A stretch of 64,000 nt of DNA from Verrucomicrobiaceae bacterium (GTDB lineage: Bacteria; Verrucomicrobiota; Verrucomicrobiia; Verrucomicrobiales; Akkermansiaceae). Of the stretch, positions 53,871 through 63,028 are shown one piece after another. The notes beneath the pieces were generated by a model. It saw nothing but the letters and a program-made list of their open reading frames with translations. It was not told the origin of the DNA and did no database searches. Both the position numbers and the translations under genes were made by a program. The stretch lies in the NCBI GenBank assembly GCA_027485615.1, contig JAIXQS010000073.1:1-64000 (forward strand), written 5' to 3'. The stretch's first letter is position 1, and the number at the start of each line of letters is the position of its first letter.

Positions 53871-55670
53871 ATGACACCACACATAACATCCGGAAAAAAC
53901 CGGACGACAAGGACAAGCCGCGCCATCATCATGGCCACGGCACTCACGCTCGGTGGAATTTCCGCCGAGACGATACGGGAACTCGATGAACTCATCGTCT
54001 CCGCCGTGCGGATGCCGGGCGAGGCTTCGAGAACGACATCGGCGGTGACAGCGCTCGATGCGCGAGAGCTGGAAGAGCGCGGGGTGCTAGATTTAATCGA
54101 AGCACTCAACGAAGTGCCCGGAGTAATCGCTACCTCCACCTCTGCCCAAACAGGGGGCAGCGGCTCGGTGTTCATCCGCGGCACAACTGCCTCTTATTCG
54201 CAGCTCGTGGTAGACGGCATCCGCCTCAGCGACTCGACTGCACCCATGGGGAACTTTTTCTCCGGAGCACGTCTGGATGATTTGGGTAGGATCGAGGTTT
54301 TGCGTGGCGCCCACGCGGCGATCCACGGCGGAGAGGCCATCGGCGGTGTGATCTGGCTGGAAACGGCGCGCGGCGAGGGTGATCCCGAGACGCGCCTTCG
54401 CATCGAGGGCGGATCGTTCGATTCGCTCAACGGTCACCTTGCCCATTCCGGAAAGGAAGGCCCGTTCTCGTGGTTCCTCAGCGGAGGTTACGACGGCACA
54501 CACAACGACGTGGAAAGTCAGGACTTCGACCAAGCCCGCGCCGCGCTGCGCATGGAATGGGCACAATCGGAGAACCTCACGCTCGGCATGACCTACCGCG
54601 CGGTGGACTCACGTTTCGGACCTTTCGAGTATTACGGGCCGAACATCGATCACACCGATAGCGGACTAGCCACGATCTATGCGAATGCTCAACTTGCACC
54701 CGGATGGCTAGCGCGTTTCACACTAGGAAATTACAGGGAAAGCTACGACAACGACTCGACCTTCGGAAATTTCGGAACCGATCTCGACCGCATCGTGCTT
54801 TCCACGGATCAATCCTATGAAATCAATCGCCACCATCGCTTGTTGGGTGGCGCTTTCCTAGAGCATTCGATTTTCTCCAACACGATCGGCTCCGATTCCG
54901 ACGAATACCGCTACGGCGCGCACCTCGGCTGGGAGTGGACGCCTGTGGAAAGCGTGGTCACCGACGCCGTCGTCCGCTGGGAGGATTATGCGGATTACGA
55001 CGACCAAGTGACGTGGCGCATCGGTGCTTCGTGGCAGGCATTGGAGAAAACCCGTCTTCGTGCGGGGCTGGGAAAAGCTTTCCGTACGCCTACTTTCCTG
55101 GATCTTTACGGCACCACCTTTGGAGCGGGAAATCCTAACCTGAACGCCGAGGAAAGCATCGGCTGGGATTTCGGAGTCGAACAAGGTGTCGGCGAAAACC
55201 ACATGGTCTCCGCGAATTGGTTCGAGAACTCCATCGCAAACCGCATCCGCTCCTCACCCACTCCGCCAGTGAACCTCCCTAGCGACACGCCGACACGCGG
55301 TCTCGAATTCGCATTGAACGGAGCGCTCGGCGAACATCTTGCCTATCGACTCGCATGGACATGGCTCGGTGCGTCTCTTGATGATCAGCCAAAGAATACC
55401 GCCACCTCATCCATCGACTGGCAGCCTACGGCAAATCTGCTTTTAGGCATCGGCGCGAGCTACGTGGACGAGCGCTCCTACGGCGGTGCTCCGCTCGACG
55501 ATTACCTGCTACTACGCCTCTACGGCAGCTACGAACTCAGGGAAAACGTCACGCTCCATGCGCGCATTGAGAATCTTGCAAACGAAAGCTACGAGCTTTC
55601 CCACTTTTTCGGCCTGCGCATACCGGGTGCAGGACTTGGGTTCTTCGCGGGCGTGACGGTGGAATTCTGA
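53871..55670 (+). CDS. BtuB-like TonB-dependent receptor
   Basis: About 599 residues. A long, atypical N-terminal segment precedes a helix (SRAIIMATALTLGGISAE), then a TonB-box-like ELDELIVSAV. The plug domain has EALNEVPGVIATST, SVFIRGTTASYSQLVVDGIRL and RIEVLRGAHAAIHGGEAIGG. The beta-barrel closes with GLGFFAGVTVEF (terminal Phe). The cobalamin riboswitch directly upstream supports corrinoid uptake. No btuFCD genes are next to it. The ATG at 53871 follows the riboswitch; the frame is open from 53787. Confidence 0.9.
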   Translation: MTPHITSGKNRTTRTSRAIIMATALTLGGISAETIRELDELIVSAVRMPGEASRTTSAVTALDARELEERGVLDLIEALNEVPGVIATSTSAQTGGSGSVFIRGTTASYSQLVVDGIRLSDSTAPMGNFFSGARLDDLGRIEVLRGAHAAIHGGEAIGGVIWLETARGEGDPETRLRIEGGSFDSLNGHLAHSGKEGPFSWFLSGGYDGTHNDVESQDFDQARAALRMEWAQSENLTLGMTYRAVDSRFGPFEYYGPNIDHTDSGLATIYANAQLAPGWLARFTLGNYRESYDNDSTFGNFGTDLDRIVLSTDQSYEINRHHRLLGGAFLEHSIFSNTIGSDSDEYRYGAHLGWEWTPVESVVTDAVVRWEDYADYDDQVTWRIGASWQALEKTRLRAGLGKAFRTPTFLDLYGTTFGAGNPNLNAEESIGWDFGVEQGVGENHMVSANWFENSIANRIRSSPTPPVNLPSDTPTRGLEFALNGALGEHLAYRLAWTWLGASLDDQPKNTATSSIDWQPTANLLLGIGASYVDERSYGGAPLDDYLLLRLYGSYELRENVTLHARIENLANESYELSHFFGLRIPGAGLGFFAGVTVEF

Positions 55671-55671
55671 G

Positions 55672-56175
55672 CTAACCCATTTCGTCGAGACCGCCCTGGT
55701 TGGCGGTTTCGTCGAAATCCATCTCTCGGACGCGCTTCTTATCACGCATTGCCTCGACCTTTTTCCGAAGCGACTCGCGCAGCTCTAGGGAATCGTGAAT
55801 CGCATGGATGTCGATCTGCGGCATCGAGCGGTCGGAGGTGTCCAGATGGATCGTGCCGAGGCCGGTCATCCGCATCCACCATTTCCGCACCACGAGGATG
55901 TCCTTCACGCGGTAGAGTTCCACCTCGTCGATCTCCTGGTTGATCACGCCCTTGGAAATGCGCAGGCGCTCGTTGGTGAGCTCAAAGGTCTGGGTGCGCA
56001 CCACGAGGTAGCGCCAGGCGATCCAGCCAAGCGGGAAGATGAGTCCGATGAAGGCGGGCGGGAAAAACACTCCACATATCACGATGCCTACCGCAAGAAG
56101 TATCGCGGCGCCGAAGTGCCCGATGTTCAGCCACTGCGAAGGGCTGCCTTTCCAGAATGTCGTTTCCTCACCCAT
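55672..56175 (-). CDS. membrane PH-domain protein (YdbT/bPH2-like)
   Basis: 167 residues. Two close membrane helices (IGHFGAAILLAVGIVICGVF and the next) are followed by a bacterial PH domain: FELTNERLRISKGVINQEID, VELYRVKDILVVRKWW, GLGTIHLDTSD. The C-terminal tail is charged. The function is unknown. It is convergent with the receptor gene. Confidence 0.82.
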   Translation of the reverse strand: MGEETTFWKGSPSQWLNIGHFGAAILLAVGIVICGVFFPPAFIGLIFPLGWIAWRYLVVRTQTFELTNERLRISKGVINQEIDEVELYRVKDILVVRKWWMRMTGLGTIHLDTSDRSMPQIDIHAIHDSLELRESLRKKVEAMRDKKRVREMDFDETANQGGLDEMG

Positions 56176-56273
56176 GCCCGGAGGGTGGCGACAGCTTCGC
56201 GGTTAGGCAAGTGGACATTTAGAAGGTAATCGCCGCTTGCGGTGAAGTGCCGCCACGGGCGAGGCTGGCGCAC

Positions 56274-56993
56274 ATGGAAAAGCTTTTCGAGGAACTCGAT
56301 TTCCGCACCACGCCCATCGGCGATCTCATCCTCCAGCGCCGCAAGTATCTCCAACTCGACGGCGAGGTGGTGTATGAGGTGAAACTCGGTGACGCCTTCC
56401 TCATGTCGAGCATGTTCCATGAGGTCGAGGAGGCGCTATCGCGGCTCGGGCTCGGGGCGCTGGAAGGTGAGGCCTGGGACGTTGTGGTCGGCGGGCTGGG
56501 GCTTGGATACACGGCGGTGGCGGCGCTTGCCTTTCCAGAGCTGAGGTCGTTGCTCGTGGTCGATGCGCTGGAGGGAGTGATCGATTGGCACGAGCGGGAG
56601 ATGGTGCCGCTGGGGAAAACGATGAACAACGATCCTCGCTGCCGGTATGTGCTCGGGGATTTTTTCGCGCTGGCGACGGAGGCCGGGAAAAATTTCGATC
56701 CCGCTGCACCCGAGCGGAAATTCCATGCCGTGCTGTTAGATATCGACCACTCGCCGCGCAATCTCCTCGCCCCGCGCAACGCTGCTTTCTACACGCCGGA
56801 CGGCTTGCGGAAACTCGCCACGCGCTTGCATCCGCAAGGTGTTTTCGCGCTCTGGTCGGATGACGCGCCGGACGAGGATTTCATGGCAGATCTGCGCAAC
56901 GTTTTCCGGGATGTGCGGTCGGAGGTCGTGCCATTTCCCAATCCGTTGCTCGATACGGTTTCCGAAAGCACGGTTTACGTCGCGCGACTGTAG
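56274..56993 (+). CDS. spermidine-synthase-like protein
   Basis: About 240 residues, Rossmann fold. MEKLFEELDFRTTPIGDLILQRRK opens it, and WDVVVGGLGLGYTAVAALA resembles the SAM-site GGGxG with extra Gly, then LLVVDALEGVIDWH and AVLLDIDHSPR. The aminopropyl-transfer residues are not obvious, so polyamine synthesis is not sure; it may be a methyltransferase-like relative. The ATG at 56274 starts the homology. Confidence 0.75.
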   Translation: MEKLFEELDFRTTPIGDLILQRRKYLQLDGEVVYEVKLGDAFLMSSMFHEVEEALSRLGLGALEGEAWDVVVGGLGLGYTAVAALAFPELRSLLVVDALEGVIDWHEREMVPLGKTMNNDPRCRYVLGDFFALATEAGKNFDPAAPERKFHAVLLDIDHSPRNLLAPRNAAFYTPDGLRKLATRLHPQGVFALWSDDAPDEDFMADLRNVFRDVRSEVVPFPNPLLDTVSESTVYVARL

Positions 56994-57041
56994 CACTCCA
57001 GGTTTGCGCGGTCGCTGCAGCGCGCACATATTCCCGCCGAG

Positions 57042-58775
57042 ATGAATCGGGAGGAAATGGCGGATGTTTTGGAGAAGATCGCTCTGTTGCTCGAGCTGAA
57101 AGGGGAAAATCCGTTCAAGGTGCGGGCTTACCGCCAGGGTGCGGAGACCGTGCTCGCGATGGAGGGGGATGTCGTGGAACTGGCGAAAAATGATGAGCTC
57201 AAAGGAATCAAGGGCATCGGCGATGCGTTGCGCGACAAGCTCGGCGAGCTGGCGAAGACGGGCGGGCTGGAGTTTTACGAGAATCTGAAAAAGGAGTTTC
57301 CCGAGAGCGTTTTCGAGCTGTTCGAGATCCAAGGACTCGGCCCGAAGAAGATCAAGTCGCTGTATGATGAACTCGGGGTCGATTCCACGGCGAAGCTGAA
57401 AGCCGCCTGCGAGGAGGGCAAGGTCGCGGTGCTTCCTGGATTCGGCGAGAAGACGCAAAAGAAAATCCTCGATGCGATGGCGGCGAACGAGAAGTTTGCG
57501 GACAGGTTCCGGCTCGGCTCGGTCACGGCGCTGGTGGAGGGGATGCTGGAAACGCTACGGCTGCATCCCGAGGTTTCGCGCGTCGCCGTCGCCGGTTCCT
57601 ACCGTCGCGCGAGGGAAACGGTGGGCGATCTCGATTTCCTCGTCGCCACGAAAGAGGGTGCGCTGGTCTGTGAGGATTTCACGACCCTGCCGCAGGTGGA
57701 ATCGGTGATCGCCTGTGGCGAGACCAAGGCGTCCGTCCGCCTGCAAAACGGGATGCATTGCGACCTCCGCGCGGTGAAGAACTCCGAGTTTCCCTTCGCG
57801 CTGCAGTATTTCACCGGATCGAAGGAGCACAACGTCGCCCTCCGCTCCTTGGCGCTGAAGAAGGGCTGGTCGCTCAACGAATACGGGCTCAATCCCGTGG
57901 ACCCCGGGGAAACGCCGCCGTACGTCGAGGAGGAGAAGGACATCTACCGTTTACTAGGCTTGCAGTACATTGAGCCGGAGCTGCGCGAGAACCGCGGCGA
58001 GATCGAGGCCGCGGCGGAGAACAAGCTGCCTCGGCTAGTGGAGTTGATGAACCTGCGCGGCACCTTCCACAACCACACCACCGCCTCCGATGGCAAGGAC
58101 ACGCTGGAAGCCATGGTGGAGGAGGCGATGGAGCTGGGCCTGCAATACCTCGGCATTTCCGACCACTCGAAATCCTCTTGGTATGCCGGCGGACTCGATG
58201 AGGAGCGTTTGCTGAAACAGGTGGAGGAGATCCGGGATCTGGAGAAGATGCTCGGGGGGTTCCGGATCTTCGCGGGTTCCGAGGTGGATATCCTCAAGGA
58301 CGGCGATCTCGATTTTTCCGACGAAATCTTGGCCCAACTCGATTTCTGCGTGGCCTCCGTCCACAACGTTTTCAACCTCGACGAGGACACCATGACCCGC
58401 CGCATCTGCCGCGCAATGGAGAACGAGCACATCACGATGCTCGGACATTCCACAGGCAGGCTGCTTCTGAAACGGGAGGCGTATCCGCTCGACCACGCTC
58501 GCATCATCGACTGCGCGGCGGCGACGAGGACGGTGATCGAGCTGAACTGCAGCCCCATGCGCATGGACATGGATTGGCGCTGGTGGAAGCGCGCGCGCGA
58601 CAAGGGCGTCCTCTGTTCGATCAATCCCGACGCCCACTCCCGCGATCAGCTCCATAACCTCGGCACGGGTGTCCGCGTGGCCCGCAAAGGCTGGCTGCGG
58701 CGCGAAGACGTTCTGAATACGCGCACTGCGCCGGAGATCGAGGCGTTCCTGAAAATGCCGAAGGCGAAGAGGTAG
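57042..58775 (+). CDS. polX: DNA polymerase X with PHP domain (PolX)
   Basis: 577 residues. HhH region with NDELKGIKGIGDALRDKLGE, polymerase domain with AVAGSYRRARETVGDLDFLVA and NGMHCDLRAVKN, then a C-terminal PHP nuclease domain with TFHNHTTASDG, YLGISDHSKSS, EVDILKDG and SINPDAHS. PolX works in base excision or end-repair gap filling, with the PHP domain giving 3'-5' exonuclease or AP activity. Expression seems separate from the neighbours. Confidence 0.93.
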   Translation: MNREEMADVLEKIALLLELKGENPFKVRAYRQGAETVLAMEGDVVELAKNDELKGIKGIGDALRDKLGELAKTGGLEFYENLKKEFPESVFELFEIQGLGPKKIKSLYDELGVDSTAKLKAACEEGKVAVLPGFGEKTQKKILDAMAANEKFADRFRLGSVTALVEGMLETLRLHPEVSRVAVAGSYRRARETVGDLDFLVATKEGALVCEDFTTLPQVESVIACGETKASVRLQNGMHCDLRAVKNSEFPFALQYFTGSKEHNVALRSLALKKGWSLNEYGLNPVDPGETPPYVEEEKDIYRLLGLQYIEPELRENRGEIEAAAENKLPRLVELMNLRGTFHNHTTASDGKDTLEAMVEEAMELGLQYLGISDHSKSSWYAGGLDEERLLKQVEEIRDLEKMLGGFRIFAGSEVDILKDGDLDFSDEILAQLDFCVASVHNVFNLDEDTMTRRICRAMENEHITMLGHSTGRLLLKREAYPLDHARIIDCAAATRTVIELNCSPMRMDMDWRWWKRARDKGVLCSINPDAHSRDQLHNLGTGVRVARKGWLRREDVLNTRTAPEIEAFLKMPKAKR

Positions 58776-58985
58776 AGGGCATCATTGAGACGCTGCGCGG
58801 TCTGGGGCAGATATAGCGTAGAGGAGCACACGCGCCCTCGCGTGTCCCGGGCTGCGCCCTCGCTGCCCGGCGGCTGGAATCAAGGACGGCATCGTCTTGG
58901 GATATTGGTTCGCACCATCCCGCAGTTTCCAGCCACGTATTTCTCTTTATGGAGAAGGGATTTGAAATTCCTTTCTCGTGATTCG
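58776..58985. other. intergenic region with hairpins
   Basis: It contains a stem ACACGCG/CGCGTGT, a CCGGGC/GCCCGG stem and GAGAAGG/CCTTTCTC around 58950. None ends in a T run. These may help RNA 3' ends between the two convergent genes. Confidence 0.4.
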
Positions 58986-59014
58986 GAAGAAAGCCGGCCG
59001 GAGGCGCGGCTCTC
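58986..59014. repeat. second copy of the REP-like element, inverted
   Basis: Matches the left arm of 29298-29367 on the opposite strand with one mismatch and one extra base over 29 nt. It lies right after the DAHP synthase stop. Confidence 0.65.
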
Positions 59015-59016
59015 GA

Positions 59017-60078
59017 TCAGCCCCGGCGCTTGCGGACGGCTTCGGCGAGGACTTCGAGGGTCTCTACGGTGTCGTCCCAGTTGATGCAGGCATCGGTGAC
59101 GGATTGGCCGCGGGTGAGTTTTGTCAGGTCGGGGTTCAGCTTCTGGTTCCCTTCGACGAGGTTCGACTCGATCATCACCGAGGTGATCGTGCGCGATCCG
59201 GCTGCGATCTGGTTGGCAAGGGCGCGCGCCACGAGGGGCTGGTTGCGGAAGTCCTTGTTTGAGTTTCCGTGGGAGCAATCGACCATGACGGAAAGCGGCA
59301 GGTTCTGCTCGGTGAGCATGGCCTCGACGTTCGCGATGCTTTGCTCGTCGTAGTTCGGGCCGGTTTTTCCGCCGCGCAGGATGAGGTGGCAGGAGTTGTT
59401 ACCCGCGGTCGAAACGATGGCGGAGACGCCCTGTTTCGTGACGGAGAGAAAATGGTGGGGGCGGGAGGCGGAAAGGATGGCGTCGAGCGCGAGCTGGATG
59501 GAGCCGCCGGTGCCGTTCTTGAAACCGACCGGCATGGAAAGGCCGGAAGCGAGCTCGCGGTGGATCTGGGACTCGGTGGTGCGCGCGCCGATGGCTCCCC
59601 AGGCGATCAGATCAGCGATGTATTGCGGGGAGATCGTGTCGAGGAACTCGGTGCCGGCGGGCATGCCCATGTTCGCGAGATCGATCAGGAGCTTGCGGGC
59701 GACGCGGAGGCCTTGGTTGATGTCGAAGGAATCGTCGAGGTGCGGATCGTTGATCAGTCCTTTCCAGCCGACGGTGGTGCGTGGTTTCTCGAAATAGACC
59801 CGCATGATGATGCAGAGGTCATCGCGCAGGCGTTCGGTTTCCTTGAGGAGCTTTTCGGCGTATTCGATGGCGGCCTCGGGATCATGGATCGAGCAAGGGC
59901 CGACGATGGCGAGCAGGCGGTCGTCCTGGAGATGGATGATGGCATCGGCCTCGGTGCGGGCGGTGTGGACAACGGATGCGACCCGCTCGTTGATGGGCAG
60001 GTAATAGGCGAGCACCGCCGGGGAGATGAGCGGATTGATGCCGGAAATGCGGAGGTCGTCTGTGCGGTGCTTGGTCAC
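59017..60078 (-). CDS. class I DAHP synthase (AroF/G/H type)
   Basis: First step of the shikimate route, 353 residues. LRISGINPLISPAVLAYYLP, LLAIVGPCSIHDPEAAIEYA (PEP site), PRTTVGWKGLINDPHLD, ARTTESQIHRE and VDCSHGNSNKD match the family. Starts at a GTG (60078). Which aromatic amino acid regulates it cannot be read from sequence. Confidence 0.93.
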   Translation of the reverse strand: MTKHRTDDLRISGINPLISPAVLAYYLPINERVASVVHTARTEADAIIHLQDDRLLAIVGPCSIHDPEAAIEYAEKLLKETERLRDDLCIIMRVYFEKPRTTVGWKGLINDPHLDDSFDINQGLRVARKLLIDLANMGMPAGTEFLDTISPQYIADLIAWGAIGARTTESQIHRELASGLSMPVGFKNGTGGSIQLALDAILSASRPHHFLSVTKQGVSAIVSTAGNNSCHLILRGGKTGPNYDEQSIANVEAMLTEQNLPLSVMVDCSHGNSNKDFRNQPLVARALANQIAAGSRTITSVMIESNLVEGNQKLNPDLTKLTRGQSVTDACINWDDTVETLEVLAEAVRKRRG

Positions 60079-60145
60079 GGGGCGGATGGATTAACTCCCC
60101 GCGCCCGGCTTTGCCAGTGCTAAGTGAGCGTTTCAACGCGGCGCA

Positions 60146-61171
60146 TCAGGCGCGGCGCATATAGTCCGGCACCTGTTTCCGCTGCATCGCAGGCGGGATC
60201 GCCGGATTGCGGAAGGAAATCACCGCCCCGATGCCTGCCGCGTGACTACCGCCCAATCGCGGCTCCACCTCGAATTCCGGGAAACGGAACCTCACCCTGC
60301 CTCTCCACCACGCCACCGCGCTCCATAGCACCAACAAACCGCCGAAAACCGCAGCCGTGACCGCGCCCACCCGTTTCATCCAAGACGGTGTTTCCGCCAC
60401 CTCCTCCTGAACCTTAACTCCTGTGAACGACCGCCCGTTTTCCCCACCCGGGATCGACTCCTCCGTCTCCGCCGCAGTGCCTTGGGCCATACGCTCCATC
60501 CAGTAGATCCGGATCGACATCTGCACAAGGAAGGCCTCGAGTTGGTCGGAGGGAATATTGCTGCCGAAAGCCTGCATCACGGAGCTTTCCAACGCGCGCC
60601 TTTGCTCCGCCGCCGAGACGGCATCCGTGATCACGGGGCTGAGATACATCGCCGAGCGCTGCGGGGCACCGACATAATAATAAATCACCGCCGCAGGTTT
60701 TCCATCCGCATACAGCCGCTCCACGATCTCCTCCTCGCGCACATCGCTGGGAATCCGCTGATCCACCCCGAAGACATACACATACATATCAATGGAGGAG
60801 TCCCCCGCGTGGTGGGAGAGAAAAGCCTCCAGGTCTTTCCCCTCGCGGGTGCCCAGCAGACCCTGGGGATCGACCAAATACCCGGAGGGTTTCGCTTCGA
60901 AATAGGCGGTAAGATATTCCTCGCCGACCTCCCGCTCGTCCTCCGGTGCGTCTGCAAGCTCTTCGGCTGTCGGATCTTCAATGCTTGAGGGCAAATCTTC
61001 GCCCTCATCCTCGCCGGAGACACCCTCAAAATTGAGGAGAAGACGGCCGGCCATCCAGCCATCATCCATCATTTCCGAGCGTTCATCAGCGTTCCATGCC
61101 GGAAGCGGAGGTTCGACCCGCGCCATCACCATTCCCGCCGCAAAAATGAACGTCGCCAGGCAACACCTCAT
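60146..61171 (-). CDS. secreted membrane protein with TPM-like domain
   Basis: About 341 residues. A signal sequence (MRCCLATFIFAAGMVMARV) leads to an acidic linker and a TPM-like domain: YLVDPQGLLGTREGKDLEAF, DMYVYVFGVDQRIPSD, AVIYYYVGAP. A C-terminal membrane helix follows (VTAAVFGGLLVLWSAVAW) with a basic tail. Its start overlaps the stop of the zinc-ribbon TPM gene (ATGA). TPM proteins occur near photosystem or envelope genes; the function here is unknown. Confidence 0.65.
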   Translation of the reverse strand: MRCCLATFIFAAGMVMARVEPPLPAWNADERSEMMDDGWMAGRLLLNFEGVSGEDEGEDLPSSIEDPTAEELADAPEDEREVGEEYLTAYFEAKPSGYLVDPQGLLGTREGKDLEAFLSHHAGDSSIDMYVYVFGVDQRIPSDVREEEIVERLYADGKPAAVIYYYVGAPQRSAMYLSPVITDAVSAAEQRRALESSVMQAFGSNIPSDQLEAFLVQMSIRIYWMERMAQGTAAETEESIPGGENGRSFTGVKVQEEVAETPSWMKRVGAVTAAVFGGLLVLWSAVAWWRGRVRFRFPEFEVEPRLGGSHAAGIGAVISFRNPAIPPAMQRKQVPDYMRRA

Positions 61172-61830
61172 CTCTCCACCCCCCTGCCCTCTTCGGGTTG
61201 CGCCACAGCCGGGCGGTTTCCTTCGCGAATCTTCCTGACCAGATCGCCCACCGCCACGGGGGTTGCAACCTTTTGCTCGTATCTTTCCGGATCGCGCCGT
61301 GCCTGGCGGGAACGTTTTCTGAGCAGCTTTCGTAGCTGGCTGAGGCACTTCAGCACCCCGTCCATATAGCGCCCCTCGAGCCAGTACGCGTGAGCCCGCG
61401 AGAGGCAATCAAAGGTGTCCTGTTCCGCCAGAAATGGATCAAGCAGGTAACCGAATGTCATACCTGCCGCCTTGGAGTCGGGATCGATCACGATCAGTAT
61501 CCCCGCCTCGTTCGGTTTTTCCACCGGCACATCCTCGAACAAGCCCCGGTTAAGCAACCAGAACCCAAACTGCCGCAAGTTCGCTATTTCCCCGACACTG
61601 CCCGTGTAGACGGCCACGAAAACCTGTGGAAAAACGATCCCGATCCGCTCCATCTCATCCTCCAGGCGGTCGCGGTCATTGCGCCGGAAAATTCCCGCCG
61701 TGTCGGTCAGGCTGCGCAACTTCACATCAACATCCCCGAACATCCGATCCGCATCGGCCAGGCCGAATCCACAGTGCGGACAGACCACAGCAGCACGGTG
61801 GATCAGTTGCACACATCGCGGACATTTCAT
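61168..61830 (-). CDS. zinc-ribbon + TPM domain protein
   Basis: 220 residues. The zinc ribbon MKCPRCVQLIHRAAVVCPHCG is followed by a TPM domain (FPQVFVAVYTGSV, EAGILIVIDPDSKAAGMTFG) and a basic helical tail. No signal is seen, so it is cytoplasmic. It is co-translated with the secreted TPM-like protein that follows. Confidence 0.75.
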   Translation of the reverse strand: MKCPRCVQLIHRAAVVCPHCGFGLADADRMFGDVDVKLRSLTDTAGIFRRNDRDRLEDEMERIGIVFPQVFVAVYTGSVGEIANLRQFGFWLLNRGLFEDVPVEKPNEAGILIVIDPDSKAAGMTFGYLLDPFLAEQDTFDCLSRAHAYWLEGRYMDGVLKCLSQLRKLLRKRSRQARRDPERYEQKVATPVAVGDLVRKIREGNRPAVAQPEEGRGVER

Positions 61831-61930
61831 ATTCCCTCTCTTTGCTACGGAAAACCCAGTATTTCGTCAAAGCAAAATACCAGAGGGTCTTGAGGAACGC
61901 CGCCACCGGGGATTATTTTGCCCCGCGCGA

Positions 61931-62770
61931 TCAATCCACACCCCGCGCCATTTCCTCGAGCCAGCCCGCGCGGACGGCGTCAAATAGCGGGTTTTCTTCG
62001 AAATGCCGTGTGCCGTAAGCGGAGACGCGGACGGGGCCGCGGATCGAGGAGGTAAGGAACATTCCTTCGGCCTTAGTCACGTCCGAACGCTTCAGGGTTT
62101 TCTCCCGGCACGGGATGGCGTGAGCGGCCGCAAGCCGGATGACGAGGCCACGCGTAATCCCAGCCAAGCAGCCGCTGTCCAGCCCGGGAGTGAGAAGGGA
62201 GCCGGAGCGGATCAGGAAAACATTTGCCATCGCGGCCTCGCAAAGCTCGTCGTCGTTGTTGAAAAACAGCATTTCCCCGAAACCCTCGCGGCGCGCCATG
62301 TCCATGGCGATGAGGTGCTCGGCGTAGTTGCCGACCTTGAGGCCACGCAGGACGCTCTCGCGGTCACGGCGCCATGGGGCGGTGGTGACGCGAACGGTTT
62401 CCGGCAACTCGTCCACAGGCGTGGCTGTCATCCATGCCCAAGCCGCGCCGCTGTCGATGAGGTTAAGCGGCCCCGCGCCGAGGCTCACCGCCAACCGGAT
62501 GCGGGCCATGCCACAGCTAAGTCCGTTTTTTTCCAACAGCCCTACCATCGCACGCCGCAGCCCTGTGCCGGAGAGCTCCACGCGGGACACCGCCAGCCTG
62601 TCCAATCCACCGCGTAGGCGGTCAAGGTGCGCGCGTAGGAGGCGCGGCTCGCCGTCGACGGCCAGCAAGGTTTCGAAAACGCTCATGCCATGGCAAAGAC
62701 CACGGTCCAGGGGCGAGACCCTAAACTCATTGACCGGGACAAAATCACCGTCGCACCATACAAAACCCAT
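61931..62770 (-). CDS. class IV aminotransferase (PabC/branched-chain family)
   Basis: 279 residues, PLP fold type IV. DRGLCHGMSVFETLLAVDG, RLLRAHLDRLRGGLD, GLKVGNYAEHLIAMD with the PLP Lys, NNDDELCEAAMANVFLI and GCLAGITRGLV are the family blocks. It may be aminodeoxychorismate lyase (folate) or a D-amino/branched-chain transaminase; sequence alone does not decide. Confidence 0.85.
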   Translation of the reverse strand: MGFVWCDGDFVPVNEFRVSPLDRGLCHGMSVFETLLAVDGEPRLLRAHLDRLRGGLDRLAVSRVELSGTGLRRAMVGLLEKNGLSCGMARIRLAVSLGAGPLNLIDSGAAWAWMTATPVDELPETVRVTTAPWRRDRESVLRGLKVGNYAEHLIAMDMARREGFGEMLFFNNDDELCEAAMANVFLIRSGSLLTPGLDSGCLAGITRGLVIRLAAAHAIPCREKTLKRSDVTKAEGMFLTSSIRGPVRVSAYGTRHFEENPLFDAVRAGWLEEMARGVD

Positions 62771-63028
62771 GCGGGAGTAAGGGGCTGGCCGAAGGCCGTG
62801 GCAAGTGCCGAGGCGGGTTGAGCGGCTGCCAGAAGAAAAAAGAAGCGACCCGACCGATTATCCCCGGGAAAAACCCAAAAACCCAAAGGGACGTTCAGTC
62901 GGGTCGCCTTGTCTTGCGACGACCCAAAGAACCACGGGCGAGGGGAGCTGTCAACACGATTTTGAAGAAAAAGCAAAAAAAACGGGCAAGATGGAGGTGT
63001 GGCGGCGAACGCCATCCGGTCACCCCAT
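62771..63028. other. gap between fabH and the aminotransferase gene, with hairpin
   Basis: No gene is seen. It holds GCGACCCGAC at 62845-62854 and GTCGGGTCGC at 62898-62907, a perfect 10-bp pair with CCC/GGG tracts inside, and on the minus strand a T-rich run follows (62830-62844). It probably terminates fabH or attenuates the next gene. Confidence 0.5.
62830..62907 (-). terminator. long hairpin with T-rich tail after fabH
   Basis: A perfect 10-bp outer stem, a 43-nt inner part with further C/G pairing, then TTCTTTTTTCTT on the minus strand. The inner part is long for a plain terminator, so a regulatory or small RNA role is possible. Confidence 0.55.

Noticed and set aside
56274-56993. Firm call as spermidine synthase (speE)
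   Set aside because: Putrescine-binding and catalytic residues are not clear, so only a family-level call is given.
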